From: an uncultured Ruminiclostridium sp.
GTDB lineage: Bacteria; Bacillota; Clostridia; Oscillospirales; Ruminococcaceae
Assembly: GCA_947627695.1 (NCBI GenBank)
Contig: CANQXF010000004.1
Location: 1 to 64,000, forward strand
DNA: 64,000 bases
Direction of reading: 5' to 3'
The position numbers and the translations under genes are program-made. Below, piece by piece: positions 40,229 to 50,005 of the stretch. The notes under the pieces were generated by a model. The model saw only the letters and a list, made by a program, of their open reading frames with translations, had not been told where the DNA came from and searched no databases. How positions within the stretch are numbered: the first letter of the stretch is position 1; the number at the start of each line of letters is the position of its first letter.

Positions 40229-43200
40229 ATGGGATTTACAGTTGAACAGGAAAATGCAGTAAATTACCGTGAAAGCAAGTCTGCGGCGGTGTCCGCCTCG
40301 GCGGGCAGCGGAAAGACCTCCGTTCTGGTGGAGCATATCGCCCGCCTTATTTCCGATATGGAAAATCCCGTTACCGCCGACAGGATAGCGGCGGTGACAT
40401 TCACCGAAAAAGCGGCGGCGGAGCTTAAACAGCGGCTTGACGCCAGAATTTCCGCCCTTATGGAAGAAACGGAGGGGGAAAACGGCGAGTACGCCGACTT
40501 CCTGCGGGAGCAGTCGGTAAGGCTTTCCTCCGCCAAAATTTCCACCATAAGCAGTTTTTGCCTGTCAATAGTCAGGGAGAACATTCGTCTGCTCCCTCAG
40601 CTTGACGAGGGCTTTGCCGTGGGTGACGAGACGGAAATGAAAATGCTGTCGGAAAAGGCGGTAAATTCCGCCCTGCGGCGTATGTACAGGGAATTTTCCG
40701 CCGAGGAAAAGGCGGAGATTTCAAGAAAGCTGGGCGGGGAACGGGAGATAGAAGCGTCGGTATTGCGGCTCTGCGACTTCCTCTCCAACATTCCCTCCCC
40801 CAAGGAATGGGTGGAAAGACAGCTTGAAATTTACGGCGACCCCCAACTTTACGACAAATATTTCTGCCAGCCTGCAAGGGAAATGGCGGCGGGCTTCCTC
40901 CGTGAAAACGAGGATCTGCTGTGCGAGGCAAAAACGCTCTGCCCTATGGCTAAAGCGCCGTATGACAAAAAGCTGGCGGATTATTTCGCCGCCCGCTGGG
41001 AATTGACGGACGCTCTCCTTTCCGCTTTAGAGGAAAAGGACGGGGAAAAAATGCTCTCTGCGCTGACAATGCCCCTTGGCAATTATCCCTCGGTGAAAAA
41101 CGCCGACGAAGATTTCTACGACAGGCTTAAGGAGATAAAAGAGGCGGTCAAGGAGAATACCGACAACGCTCTGCAATATATCCAGACCCTCCCCTCGGCG
41201 GCGGAGGACGCGGCTTACTGCAAGGGCGCATTTCAGCTTTTATACAGGATAGAGCAGCTCTACGACAAGGAATATTCCCTGCTGAAAAGGGAGAGGAACA
41301 TGGCGGACTTCGCGGATATGGAGAGATTTGCCCTTGAAGCGGTGAGAAAGGGCGGCTCCGTTGGGGATCACGCCTTTATAATAGTGGACGAATTTCAGGA
41401 CAGCAACGATATCCAGTTCGAAATATTCCGAATTTTGTCGAAAAATGAAGAAAATTTGTATTTCGTGGGGGACGTGAAGCAGTGCATTTACTCTTTCAGA
41501 AACGCAAATCCCGAAATATTCGCCTCCCTGCTGAAAAATGACAAATACGAAAAATTTCTCCTTAACGCAAACTTCCGCAGCAGCGACGACGTGATAAACT
41601 CGGTAAATATGATGTTCGGCGGGAAAATGCCCCATAGCTTTGACGGCGGGAGCTGGGAGCCTATGACTGCGGGACGGGGGATACCCGAATCCCCCCAGAA
41701 CAAGACTGAGCTTGTGATAGTAAATTCCCTGAAGGAGGACAAGGGGAGAGAGCCCCTTTACGTGGCAAGGCGGATAAAGGAAATGGTGGAAAGCGGCTTT
41801 ACGATCCACGGCAGAGATGGGGAGCGCCCCTGCAATTACGGGGATTTTGCGGTGCTTACCCGCACCTCATCAAAGACCTTTAAGTTCCGCAAAGCCTTTG
41901 AGGACGCGGGAATACCCTACACCGCGGTGGGCGACAAGGCGTTCACCGACCTGACGGAGATAGAGATAGCTCTGGCTTTGCTGGGAGCAGTGCTGAAGCC
42001 AAGCGACGACGGGGCGGTGATGAAAGCGCTGACGTCCCCCGTTTACGGCTTTTCCGCCGAGGAAGTTGCTAAAGTAAGGCTGGGCGAGGGAGCAGGACTT
42101 GAAAACCCGCAAAGAAACACCCTTTACGGCAATCTTTCCGCTATGGAAAGGGCAGGCTCCCTGCCGCAAAAGGGACTGCGCTTTCTGAAGGATATGCGCC
42201 TGCTGAGAAAGCAGGCGGCAAACGACGTCTGCGAGGCGCTGATTAGGGAGATATACTCCGTCACAAAGCTGCCTCAGCTTATGAGCGTGGGGATAAACGG
42301 GCAGGAGAGAAGGGAAAACCTGCGGCTTTTGCTCCACTATGCAAAGTCTACGCCCCGCCCTGCCGACTTTGCGGAGAAGATGGAGAGGATAAAGCGTAAT
42401 CGCCTTGAAATGCCGCAAGCGCAGCAAGCAGGCGCGGAACGCTCCGTCACTATGATGACGATACATAAATCAAAGGGACTGCAATTTCCCATAGTTTTCC
42501 TGTCGGACACCAATTTGAAAACCGACGCGAGGGACTACTCCCTGCCCTTTATCTTTGACAGAAAATACGGGGCGGGGATCATGGCGGTGGACAGATACGT
42601 TCCTGTGAAATGCGTCACCGCCAGCCACCTGCTGTTGCGGGACAGCCTTGCGGACAAGGTGAACGGCGAGGAGGCAAGACTGCTTTACGTCGCTATGACA
42701 AGGGCGGAGGAAAAGCTGATAGTTACCGCCGAATGCAAGGTCAAGCCCGACAAAGAGGGATATATCGACGAAAGCGCCGTGCAGATAACCGTAAAGGGGA
42801 ATTATCTTGATATGATAACGAAGCGGCTGGAGGAAGTGCCTCAAATGCTGTCCCTTACCCATATCAGCAGCGACACCGACGTTTCCCCCAAAAAGACGGA
42901 GAAAACGAAAAAGGAAAAATTCCTCCCCGACCTGTCGGAGCTGCAAAAGCGGCTGTGCTTTACCTACCCCTATCAGAAGGCGGCGGAAACTCCCGCCAAA
43001 TTCACCGCCACCGCTTTGGGAGTTGCGGCGGGGGACGGGGACAGCAATGACAACGTAAGCGGCGCATTCTATATGGGACTTCCCCTGTTTATGAAAAAGA
43101 AAGAGTTGACCCCTAAGGAGCGGGGCGACGTTTACCACAAGGTGATGCAGTTTATAGATTTTTCCGCCGAAAGCGCAGAAAATGAGCTTTCCCGCCTGTT

Positions 43201-43603
43201 TTCGGAGGGGTATCTCAACGAGGCGGAGAAAAAAGCGGTAGACGTGAGCGAGATACAGGCGTTCCTTGACAGTCCTCTTGCAAAGAGAGCCGCCGCCTCA
43301 GAAAATGTTCATAGGGAATTTCCCCTGTTCACCACGGTGAATATGACGGGGGAAAAAGACCCCGACAACGACGACCTTTCCTTCGTTCAGGGCGTTGCGG
43401 ATATGTTCTTCGAGGAGGCGGGAAAGCTGGTGCTCGTGGACTACAAGACCAACCGCCACACTACTCCCGAAAAGCTGATACAGGAATACAAGGGACAGCT
43501 TGAGATATACAAAAAAGCTCTGGAGGAAATGACGGGGAAGGAAGTCGGGGAGTGCGAGTTGTTTAGTTTTACGCTGAAAAAACAGATTGCGATTTACAGT
43601 TGA
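40229..43603 (+). CDS. addA: ATP-dependent helicase/nuclease subunit A
   Basis: SAGSGKTSVLVEHIARLI; IIVDEFQDSNDIQFEIF; MTIHKSKGLQFPIVFL; LVDYKTNRH. Confidence 0.95.
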   Translation: MGFTVEQENAVNYRESKSAAVSASAGSGKTSVLVEHIARLISDMENPVTADRIAAVTFTEKAAAELKQRLDARISALMEETEGENGEYADFLREQSVRLSSAKISTISSFCLSIVRENIRLLPQLDEGFAVGDETEMKMLSEKAVNSALRRMYREFSAEEKAEISRKLGGEREIEASVLRLCDFLSNIPSPKEWVERQLEIYGDPQLYDKYFCQPAREMAAGFLRENEDLLCEAKTLCPMAKAPYDKKLADYFAARWELTDALLSALEEKDGEKMLSALTMPLGNYPSVKNADEDFYDRLKEIKEAVKENTDNALQYIQTLPSAAEDAAYCKGAFQLLYRIEQLYDKEYSLLKRERNMADFADMERFALEAVRKGGSVGDHAFIIVDEFQDSNDIQFEIFRILSKNEENLYFVGDVKQCIYSFRNANPEIFASLLKNDKYEKFLLNANFRSSDDVINSVNMMFGGKMPHSFDGGSWEPMTAGRGIPESPQNKTELVIVNSLKEDKGREPLYVARRIKEMVESGFTIHGRDGERPCNYGDFAVLTRTSSKTFKFRKAFEDAGIPYTAVGDKAFTDLTEIEIALALLGAVLKPSDDGAVMKALTSPVYGFSAEEVAKVRLGEGAGLENPQRNTLYGNLSAMERAGSLPQKGLRFLKDMRLLRKQAANDVCEALIREIYSVTKLPQLMSVGINGQERRENLRLLLHYAKSTPRPADFAEKMERIKRNRLEMPQAQQAGAERSVTMMTIHKSKGLQFPIVFLSDTNLKTDARDYSLPFIFDRKYGAGIMAVDRYVPVKCVTASHLLLRDSLADKVNGEEARLLYVAMTRAEEKLIVTAECKVKPDKEGYIDESAVQITVKGNYLDMITKRLEEVPQMLSLTHISSDTDVSPKKTEKTKKEKFLPDLSELQKRLCFTYPYQKAAETPAKFTATALGVAAGDGDSNDNVSGAFYMGLPLFMKKKELTPKERGDVYHKVMQFIDFSAESAENELSRLFSEGYLNEAEKKAVDVSEIQAFLDSPLAKRAAASENVHREFPLFTTVNMTGEKDPDNDDLSFVQGVADMFFEEAGKLVLVDYKTNRHTTPEKLIQEYKGQLEIYKKALEEMTGKEVGECELFSFTLKKQIAIYS

Positions 43604-43804
43604 CAGCGTTGAATAGTTTACAGTGTACAGTGCAAAGTGCACAGTTATGGTGTGTTTCGGCGAAGCCGAAACACGATATCTGAATTAAAAGTGCCGATTA
43701 GGAGAATTGCTCCTAACCGGCACTTGTCATTTCAAATCCGTCCGCGAAGCGGACTCCACAACTTTACACTTTGCACTGTACACTGTCAACTATTCAACGC
43801 TGTC
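43593..43804. repeat. Family A element, copy A9, with extended outer inverted repeat
   Basis: GACAGCGTTGAATAGTTTACAG (43602-43623) versus CTGTCAACTATTCAACGCTGTC (43783-43804); GTTTCGGC-GAA-GCCGAAAC; AAGTGCCGATTAGGAG...CTCCTAACCGGCACTT; GTCCGC-GAA-GCGGAC. Confidence 0.9.
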
Positions 43805-44026
43805 TTCTTCATCGCGGGACGCTATAAGCTCCGCCAGGGTGAGCAGCTCCTCTTCGGTAAGGCTCACGCCTTTTCCCATTCTCTCGTGTTCGGGCGCCCA
43901 TTCTCTTATGTCGTATTTAGGCTCCCTGTCGTTCCAGCTCACAAGGTTCAGCTCCTTGGTCCAGCCCCTTGCGTTTTCGGAGATTACTCCCAGCTCTTTC
44001 ACGATCTCATACTTAAATTCAGGCAT
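43790..44026 (-). CDS. YdbC-like PC4-fold ssDNA-binding protein
   Basis: MPEFKYEIVKELGVISENARGWTKELNLVSWNDREPKYDIREWAPEHERMGKGVSLTEEE. Confidence 0.87.
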   Translation of the reverse strand: MPEFKYEIVKELGVISENARGWTKELNLVSWNDREPKYDIREWAPEHERMGKGVSLTEEELLTLAELIASRDEEDSVE

Positions 44027-44084
44027 TTTTATCTTTCCTTTCTGTTGCACTTTATATTTTTACGCAGAAAAATTTTTCGGCGTT

Positions 44085-44780
44085 TTATTTCCTTTTTCTT
44101 TTTGAACGACCGCCGTCAGCGTCGGCTACACAGTCGAACACCGCCTGAAATTTCGGGGGTATCAGTTTGTTGATATGGTGCCGTCCGAAAAACCAGCGGT
44201 CAAAATCCACCTTTTCCCTCACCTGTTCAAGGAAGGTGTTTATGTGACTGCGGTCGGTGTTGCCCAGGTCGATGAATTCGCTTATCTTTGCGGGCGGCTC
44301 GTAGCTGACTATGTAATCCACCTTGTTCCCGCAGGCGGTGAGGTTCTCCATAGCCTGCTCCAGCTCCTCGTCAGAGGGTATCTCCTCTTTAAGTCTCAGC
44401 TCCATATCCTCGCTGTCAAGCGCGTTTTCGTCGCTCCTGCCGCCGCCGAAGGCAAATACCCGCTTTCCGCAAAGCTCAAACACGCTGCCTCGGATAAGCT
44501 GGCGAAGATTGCCGCTTATGCGCCTTGTCAGCCCGCCGCACCAGTATTCCACGCCGTACTTTTCAAGCTCCTTGAAATTTTCGTGCACGCCCTCCACGAA
44601 AAGCACGCTGTAACGCTTTTTCCCCAGCTTTTTCAGCCGCTTTTTTTCCGCCTTGGAGCCGTCCCACACAAAGCCGAAGTCGCCGCATATTATGAGAAAA
44701 TCGTTTTTGCGCAGGCGTTTCAGTTCTTTTTTCTTGAAACGCTCCATGTCGCCGTGAGTGTCGCCCGTAATGAATATCAT
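44085..44780 (-). CDS. Metallophosphoesterase
   Basis: MIFITGDTHGDMERFKKK...DFLIICGDFGFVWDG; RHHINKLIP. Confidence 0.9.
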   Translation of the reverse strand: MIFITGDTHGDMERFKKKELKRLRKNDFLIICGDFGFVWDGSKAEKKRLKKLGKKRYSVLFVEGVHENFKELEKYGVEYWCGGLTRRISGNLRQLIRGSVFELCGKRVFAFGGGRSDENALDSEDMELRLKEEIPSDEELEQAMENLTACGNKVDYIVSYEPPAKISEFIDLGNTDRSHINTFLEQVREKVDFDRWFFGRHHINKLIPPKFQAVFDCVADADGGRSKRKRK

Positions 44781-44898
44781 AGTCGCTCCTTATCATTTAT
44801 GGTACAGAAATATAAATTTTTTATGAAATTTTTTAAAAAAGTCTTTTCATAATGGAAATTTTTTGATATAATAGGGACAAGAATGGAAACTTATAAAA

Positions 44899-45061
44899 TT
44901 TCAAATCTGTTTTTCGGCTCCGCCGATGTCCAATATTGCGGTATTGCGAAGCAATATGAATTCCTTTAGGGAAATTCAAGCAATGTTGGATCGTACTTTC
45001 GGCTTGCCGAAAGTACTGAACTCCACAACTTTACACTGTCAACTGTCAACTATCAACTATT
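44899..45061. repeat. Family A-related element, copy A10, with nested module E2
   Basis: TCCAATATTGC...GCAATGTTGGA, GTACTTTCGGCTTGCCGAAAGTAC, CCACAAC TTTACACTGTCAACTGTCAACTATCAAC. Confidence 0.8.
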
Positions 45062-45092
45062 AAGTATACTACAAAAAGGTGGTTTTGTCCAT

Positions 45093-46511
45093 ATGTCAAA
45101 AGCAAAAAAATTCAGCAGAGCATTTTTGCCTGTTTTTATTATATGCACAATTATGACCTGCCTTGCGCCCAAAGCGTCGGCGGCGTTCGTTCCCGACTCG
45201 GACGTGAAGAGCGAGGGGGTCTATATGGTGAATCTTGACACGGGGATAGTGGTCTGCGCACAGAACGAACACGAGCGCTTTTTCCCCGCCTCCACCACGA
45301 AGATAATGACCTGCATAATAGCTTTGGAGAACGTTCCCGACCTGAACGCCAAGGTCACCATAACCTACGACGCAAACAACGAATTCTGGGAGGGCGACCC
45401 CAATAAAACAAACGTTTCCTCAGCGCTTTTTGAGGCGGGACAGGATAACGTTACATTTAAGGACTGCATTTACGGGCTTATGCTGCCGTCAGGCTGTGAC
45501 GCCGCAAATATCCTTGCGCTGAATATTGCGGGGTCTTTGTCAGATTTTGCGGCAATGATGAATCAAAAGGCGCAGGAGATAGGCTGTACCGAAACTCACT
45601 TCTCCAACGCCCACGGTCTTTGGGAGAAGGATAACTACACTACTCCATATGATCTGTATCTTATCACACGCTACGCTTACGACAAAGTCCCCGGATTTAT
45701 GGAGATATGCGACACGAAATCCTACACTTTCCCGCCAAACTCTATCAATCCCGACGGATATTCAATGACAAATACCAACAAGCTGATGCAGACCTCATCG
45801 GACTACTTCCTTGAATATGTTCACGGAGTAAAGACAGGGAGCATTGACGAATACTACGACGAAAGCGGAACGCACGACGGCGGCCGCTGTCTTGTCACCA
45901 CCGCACAGCAGAACGGCTACACCTATATGCTGGTAACTATGCAGGCGCCCTACTACAATGCGGAGGGCAAGGCGGTGGATTACGCCGCAAACGACCACTA
46001 CAACCTGTACGAATGGGCGTACAGCAACTTCACCTACTGCACGGTGGTGCCCGAGGGCTCAATCTGCTCGGAGATAGATGTAGAACAGGGCGAAGACGAC
46101 AGGCTCCAGCTCCTCACAGATTTTGCTTTCTCCACTCTGCTCCCTGTGGACCAGGCGGAGGCTATCCAGAACGGCGACAAGGGTCCCATTCAGCGGAAGA
46201 TAACCTATCTTTACGACACCGTGACAGCTCCTGTCAAAAAGGGAGAGATACTGGCGCGAATGGACGTTATTTATCAGGACGAGGTAATTGCCACAATGGA
46301 CCTGGTAGCGGGGCGCTCCATTGAACGCTCACAGCTTGCCTTTATGGCGGACAGAGCGCGCTCCCTGCTTGATACCCCTTGGTTCATTCCCCTGCTTATA
46401 CTGCTTGCATTGCTTATCGTGGTGAACGTGGCGCTGATGTCCATAAGGCGGGCGCGCCTTGTGAGAGCCGCCAAGCGCAAGGCAAGAAGAGGCGGTATAA
46501 GCTACAAATGA
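45093..46511 (+). CDS. D-alanyl-D-alanine carboxypeptidase (serine-type)
   Basis: Signal peptide; FFPASTTKIMTCIIAL (SxxK); SGCDAANILAL; VKTGSIDEY; C-terminal TM. Confidence 0.93.
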   Translation: MSKAKKFSRAFLPVFIICTIMTCLAPKASAAFVPDSDVKSEGVYMVNLDTGIVVCAQNEHERFFPASTTKIMTCIIALENVPDLNAKVTITYDANNEFWEGDPNKTNVSSALFEAGQDNVTFKDCIYGLMLPSGCDAANILALNIAGSLSDFAAMMNQKAQEIGCTETHFSNAHGLWEKDNYTTPYDLYLITRYAYDKVPGFMEICDTKSYTFPPNSINPDGYSMTNTNKLMQTSSDYFLEYVHGVKTGSIDEYYDESGTHDGGRCLVTTAQQNGYTYMLVTMQAPYYNAEGKAVDYAANDHYNLYEWAYSNFTYCTVVPEGSICSEIDVEQGEDDRLQLLTDFAFSTLLPVDQAEAIQNGDKGPIQRKITYLYDTVTAPVKKGEILARMDVIYQDEVIATMDLVAGRSIERSQLAFMADRARSLLDTPWFIPLLILLALLIVVNVALMSIRRARLVRAAKRKARRGGISYK

Positions 46512-46990
46512 TGAACGTTACGCTCCTTTGCGTGGGCAGGCTGAGGGAGGAATATTTTTCCGCCGCCTGCAAAGAGTATGAAAAACGGCTGAAAGGCTTC
46601 TGCCGCTTTGAAACGGTAATTATCGAGCCTGAGCGGCTTTCTGCCGAGCCGTCGGAAAAGGAGATACTTTCCGCCCTGAAAAAAGAGGGGGAGGAGCTGC
46701 TGAAAAAAATTCCCGCAGGAGCATTTGTTACCGCCCTTTGCGTGGAGGGAAAGCAGCTCGGCAGTGAAAAGCTGGCGAAATTGCTTGAAGAGCTGCCCTC
46801 ACGGGGCTGTGGGAACGTTGCTTTTATTATAGGAAGCTCCTTCGGGCTCAGCGAGGAAGTGAAAAACGCCGCCCAACTGCGGCTTTCTATGTCGGAGATG
46901 ACCTTTCCTCATCAGCTGGCGAGAGTTATGCTGACGGAACAGCTTTACCGTTCGTTCGCTATCATCAACAACCGAAAATACCATAAATAA
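46508..46990 (+). CDS. rlmH: 23S rRNA (pseudouridine1915-N3)-methyltransferase
   Basis: FIIGSSFGLSEEVKNAAQLRLSMSEMTFPHQLARVMLTEQLYRSFAIINNRKYHK; overlaps dac stop. Confidence 0.95.
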   Translation: MMNVTLLCVGRLREEYFSAACKEYEKRLKGFCRFETVIIEPERLSAEPSEKEILSALKKEGEELLKKIPAGAFVTALCVEGKQLGSEKLAKLLEELPSRGCGNVAFIIGSSFGLSEEVKNAAQLRLSMSEMTFPHQLARVMLTEQLYRSFAIINNRKYHK

Positions 46991-47048
46991 CTGCGTTTTC
47001 AAAGCGTTTGACATAAAACCGACGGCTAATGCCTTCGGCGGAGAGAGT

Positions 47049-48545
47049 ATGAGATCAAAAATAAAATTTTATCCTGTTATCTGTCTTATAACGGGGCTTA
47101 TCTTTATCGGGGCGGGGATCTTCCTGCTGGCGGACGGGGATTTCATCATCACCGTGATAAGCTACGGCGGAGGGCTTTTGGTGGCGCTCCACGGCATAAC
47201 GATAGGCGTTTCCGCCATTTCGAGAAAAAAGGAGCTTGCGCCTGACGCTTTCAGCAGTCTTATTGCAAGCTGTCTGTTCAACCTGTGCGTGGGGGGAGTT
47301 ATGCTGTTGCTCCCTATGCTCAAGATGGTGCCCGTTTATATCGTTTTCACCGTATATATCATCATAAATGCGCTGATAAAGCTGGTGGACTATGTTATCG
47401 ACGTGAGGGACAATGTGCAGGGGCGGCTTTACGAGCTGATGATGTTTTTGTTCTTCGCAGTTTTCGGCGTGCTTATGGCGTGCGTTCCCGGAATGGGAGC
47501 AGCGGCGCTTTATATCGTGTCGGGGATATACTGCATTATCTACGGGGCGTTTTTGCTGTGGGACGGAGTTTTACAGCTTCTCCCCGTAAGGATAAGAAGT
47601 AAGATAACCCGCAGAATGTCATTGCCTATGCCTATTCTGGTGTCCTCCTGGCGTCCGATAGCAAAGCTGAAGTCCCGCCACAGACAGACCATTCTCGACC
47701 CCGACGGGGTAAAGGCGGAGCTGAAGCCCTACTTTCCAGAGGGTAAGGAATCAGACGCTCCTCCCGATATGGAAGTGATGATACACGTCAGTGAAACGGG
47801 ATTCGGGATAATGGGGCACTGCGACCTTTCCTTTGAGGGGGAGGTGCTGTCCTACGGCTCGTACGACCTTGCCTCCACCTCTCTTTTCGGCTGTGTGGGG
47901 GACGGTATCTTCGTTGTTGCGCCGAGAGAATCGTATATAAGATTTTACGTCACCTCAACGCCCCGTGAGATATACGGCTACGGCTTTCGTCTGAACGAGG
48001 ACCAGAAGCAGGCGGTGAGGGAGGAAATAAAAGCGCTGAAAAGTATGGCGTACCCCTGGGAAACGCCCTTACAGCAGGTGCTTCACAGCGACCCTGACGC
48101 AAAGGGCGAGGTGGTCATGGACTGGGGCAGTAAGATGTGGAACTGCACGGGGGCGGACTTTTTTAAATTCAAAAGCGGGAAGATGAAGACGTATTTCGTG
48201 CTTACCTCCAACTGCGTTAAGATGACGGATATGATAGTGCGGAAGGCTTGTACAGACATAATCCCGCCGAGGAATGTTTTTACGCCGGGGAGTTATTATG
48301 ACTATCTGGAGCATTTATTGGCGATGAACGATTCTCCCGTTATTTGCCGAACGGTGTATGACAAGGTGAGCACGACAGGGTGGAAGTACACGCCAAGGCA
48401 CCCGTATTCCAGCCCGCAGCTTGAGATGCGCAGTGAAACGGAGGCGAACCGTCTTGCCAGTGAGAAGCAGGGCAGGAAGTTTGAGAAAAAGCAGAGGAAA
48501 GAGCATAAAAGGGAGAAGAAGAAGAAGGAAAACAGGAAAAGTTGA
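47049..48545 (+). CDS. DUF308/HdeD-like membrane protein with long soluble C-terminal region
   Basis: About six TM helices in the first ~185 aa, then ~300 aa soluble domain and basic tail. Confidence 0.6.
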   Translation: MRSKIKFYPVICLITGLIFIGAGIFLLADGDFIITVISYGGGLLVALHGITIGVSAISRKKELAPDAFSSLIASCLFNLCVGGVMLLLPMLKMVPVYIVFTVYIIINALIKLVDYVIDVRDNVQGRLYELMMFLFFAVFGVLMACVPGMGAAALYIVSGIYCIIYGAFLLWDGVLQLLPVRIRSKITRRMSLPMPILVSSWRPIAKLKSRHRQTILDPDGVKAELKPYFPEGKESDAPPDMEVMIHVSETGFGIMGHCDLSFEGEVLSYGSYDLASTSLFGCVGDGIFVVAPRESYIRFYVTSTPREIYGYGFRLNEDQKQAVREEIKALKSMAYPWETPLQQVLHSDPDAKGEVVMDWGSKMWNCTGADFFKFKSGKMKTYFVLTSNCVKMTDMIVRKACTDIIPPRNVFTPGSYYDYLEHLLAMNDSPVICRTVYDKVSTTGWKYTPRHPYSSPQLEMRSETEANRLASEKQGRKFEKKQRKEHKREKKKKENRKS

Positions 48546-48548
48546 AGG

Positions 48549-48806
48549 GCAAGCCTGCGGGAGGGCGGGTGGGGCGCTGACGTGAGGCTGGTGTGCAGGA
48601 CACAAAAGTGGGGAAAGGTGAAACAACACCGCCTGCGCTGAAACTTATTGAGCCGAGATAGTGAAAGGTAATGAACAAAGTTTTTTCCTTTAGCTTTCAC
48701 GAACTCGATTAAAATGCTGAAATAAACAGAAAAAGCAACACCGCTTTTCACTTTTGTGTCCTGCACACCAGTTTCCCGCCTGCGCCCCACCCTCCCACCC
48801 CACACT
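48549..48806. repeat. Family B double element, copy B4 (two B cores in inverted orientation)
   Basis: GGGAGGGCGGGTGGGGCGCTGACGTGAGGCTGG...GTGAAAGGTAATG...CTTTCACGAACTCG...CCGCTTTTCACTTTTGTGT...CGCCCCACCCTCCCACCCC; same layout at 50006-50265. Confidence 0.85.
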
Positions 48807-48904
48807 TCTTTCTTTCATAAATATAACTATCAACTAAATCAACTAACTACTACCAACTAATAACTAACTACTATCAACTACCAACTACCCGCGGAGGAAA
48901 CACA

Positions 48905-49993
48905 ATGAGCAAAGAAACAGACTATCTTGACAAATTCGAGGGCGCAATAATCGGCAGCGCCGTGGGCGACGCTTTCGGCTATCCGCTTATGGGAATGACC
49001 TATGAGGAGATATGCGACCGCTTTGAAAAGGACGGCGCGCTTGAGCTTGCGGTGAGCCGCAAGACAAATACCGCCCTGTTCACCGAGGCTACCCAGCTGT
49101 CCCTTTTCACCGCAGACGGGATACTGTGGGCGCACAACGAGCAGTCTGACTATGAAAACAGCGCAGTTGCGTCCTACGTTTTCTACTCCTATCAGCTTTG
49201 GCTGTATATGCAGACCAAGACCATAGCTGGCAGGGAATACGAGTGGCTTTTCGACAAGAAGCAAAATCCCAACCTGTCCTCCCTGCTGAAAAGCAAGGGA
49301 TTGGGCAAGTCCAGAAGGCTCACCGACGTGAACGTGGACGTTCTTCTCGGGATAAGGGAAAACGCCTTCGGCACTCTCAGCCGCAGTATAAACAACAATG
49401 CGGACAACGGTGCCGTGAAAAGGGTGACTCCCGTGGGACTTTTCTACGGAAAGAGCCCTGATATGGCGTTTCGTATAGGCTGTGACATCGGAGCGATAAC
49501 TCACGGCTCTCCCGACGGGTATCTCCCCTGCGGAGTTTATGCTGCAATGGTGGCGGAGCTTCTGGAAGACAAGTCCCCCGACGTGGCTGTTGAGGCGGCA
49601 GCGGAGATACTGAGGAGCTATCCCGGTCACGAGAACACCCTTGCCGCTTTGGACAAGGCGATAGCGCTGGCAAACGACGAGGAGACCGACCCGCAGGAGG
49701 GTCTGGAATCGCTGGGCGACGGCACGGACGCAATTTCCTGTCTTGCCATAGCGGTGTACTGCTCCATACTTCATCAGACGAATTTCAAGTATGCGATAGA
49801 GCTTGCCGCAAATCAGGACGGCGACAGCGCCGCCTGCGCCGCCGTCACGGGCGGACTGCTGGGCGCGTGGTACGGGCTGTCAAAGCTGCCTAAAAAGTGG
49901 ACGAAGAAGGTGCAGTACCGCAGTCTGCTGGAAACGGTGGCGGACGTGCTGTACGACGCCTCGGAGTATGCGGACGAGGAAGAGGAAGAGTAA
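48905..49993 (+). CDS. ADP-ribosylglycohydrolase-family protein with degenerate metal motifs
   Basis: GAIIGSAVGDAFGYPLMGMTYEEI; FTEATQLSLFTADGIL; ITHGSPDG; DGDSAACAAVTGGLLGAWYG. Confidence 0.85.
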   Translation: MSKETDYLDKFEGAIIGSAVGDAFGYPLMGMTYEEICDRFEKDGALELAVSRKTNTALFTEATQLSLFTADGILWAHNEQSDYENSAVASYVFYSYQLWLYMQTKTIAGREYEWLFDKKQNPNLSSLLKSKGLGKSRRLTDVNVDVLLGIRENAFGTLSRSINNNADNGAVKRVTPVGLFYGKSPDMAFRIGCDIGAITHGSPDGYLPCGVYAAMVAELLEDKSPDVAVEAAAEILRSYPGHENTLAALDKAIALANDEETDPQEGLESLGDGTDAISCLAIAVYCSILHQTNFKYAIELAANQDGDSAACAAVTGGLLGAWYGLSKLPKKWTKKVQYRSLLETVADVLYDASEYADEEEEE

Positions 49994-50005
49994 GAAAAGT
50001 TTGAG

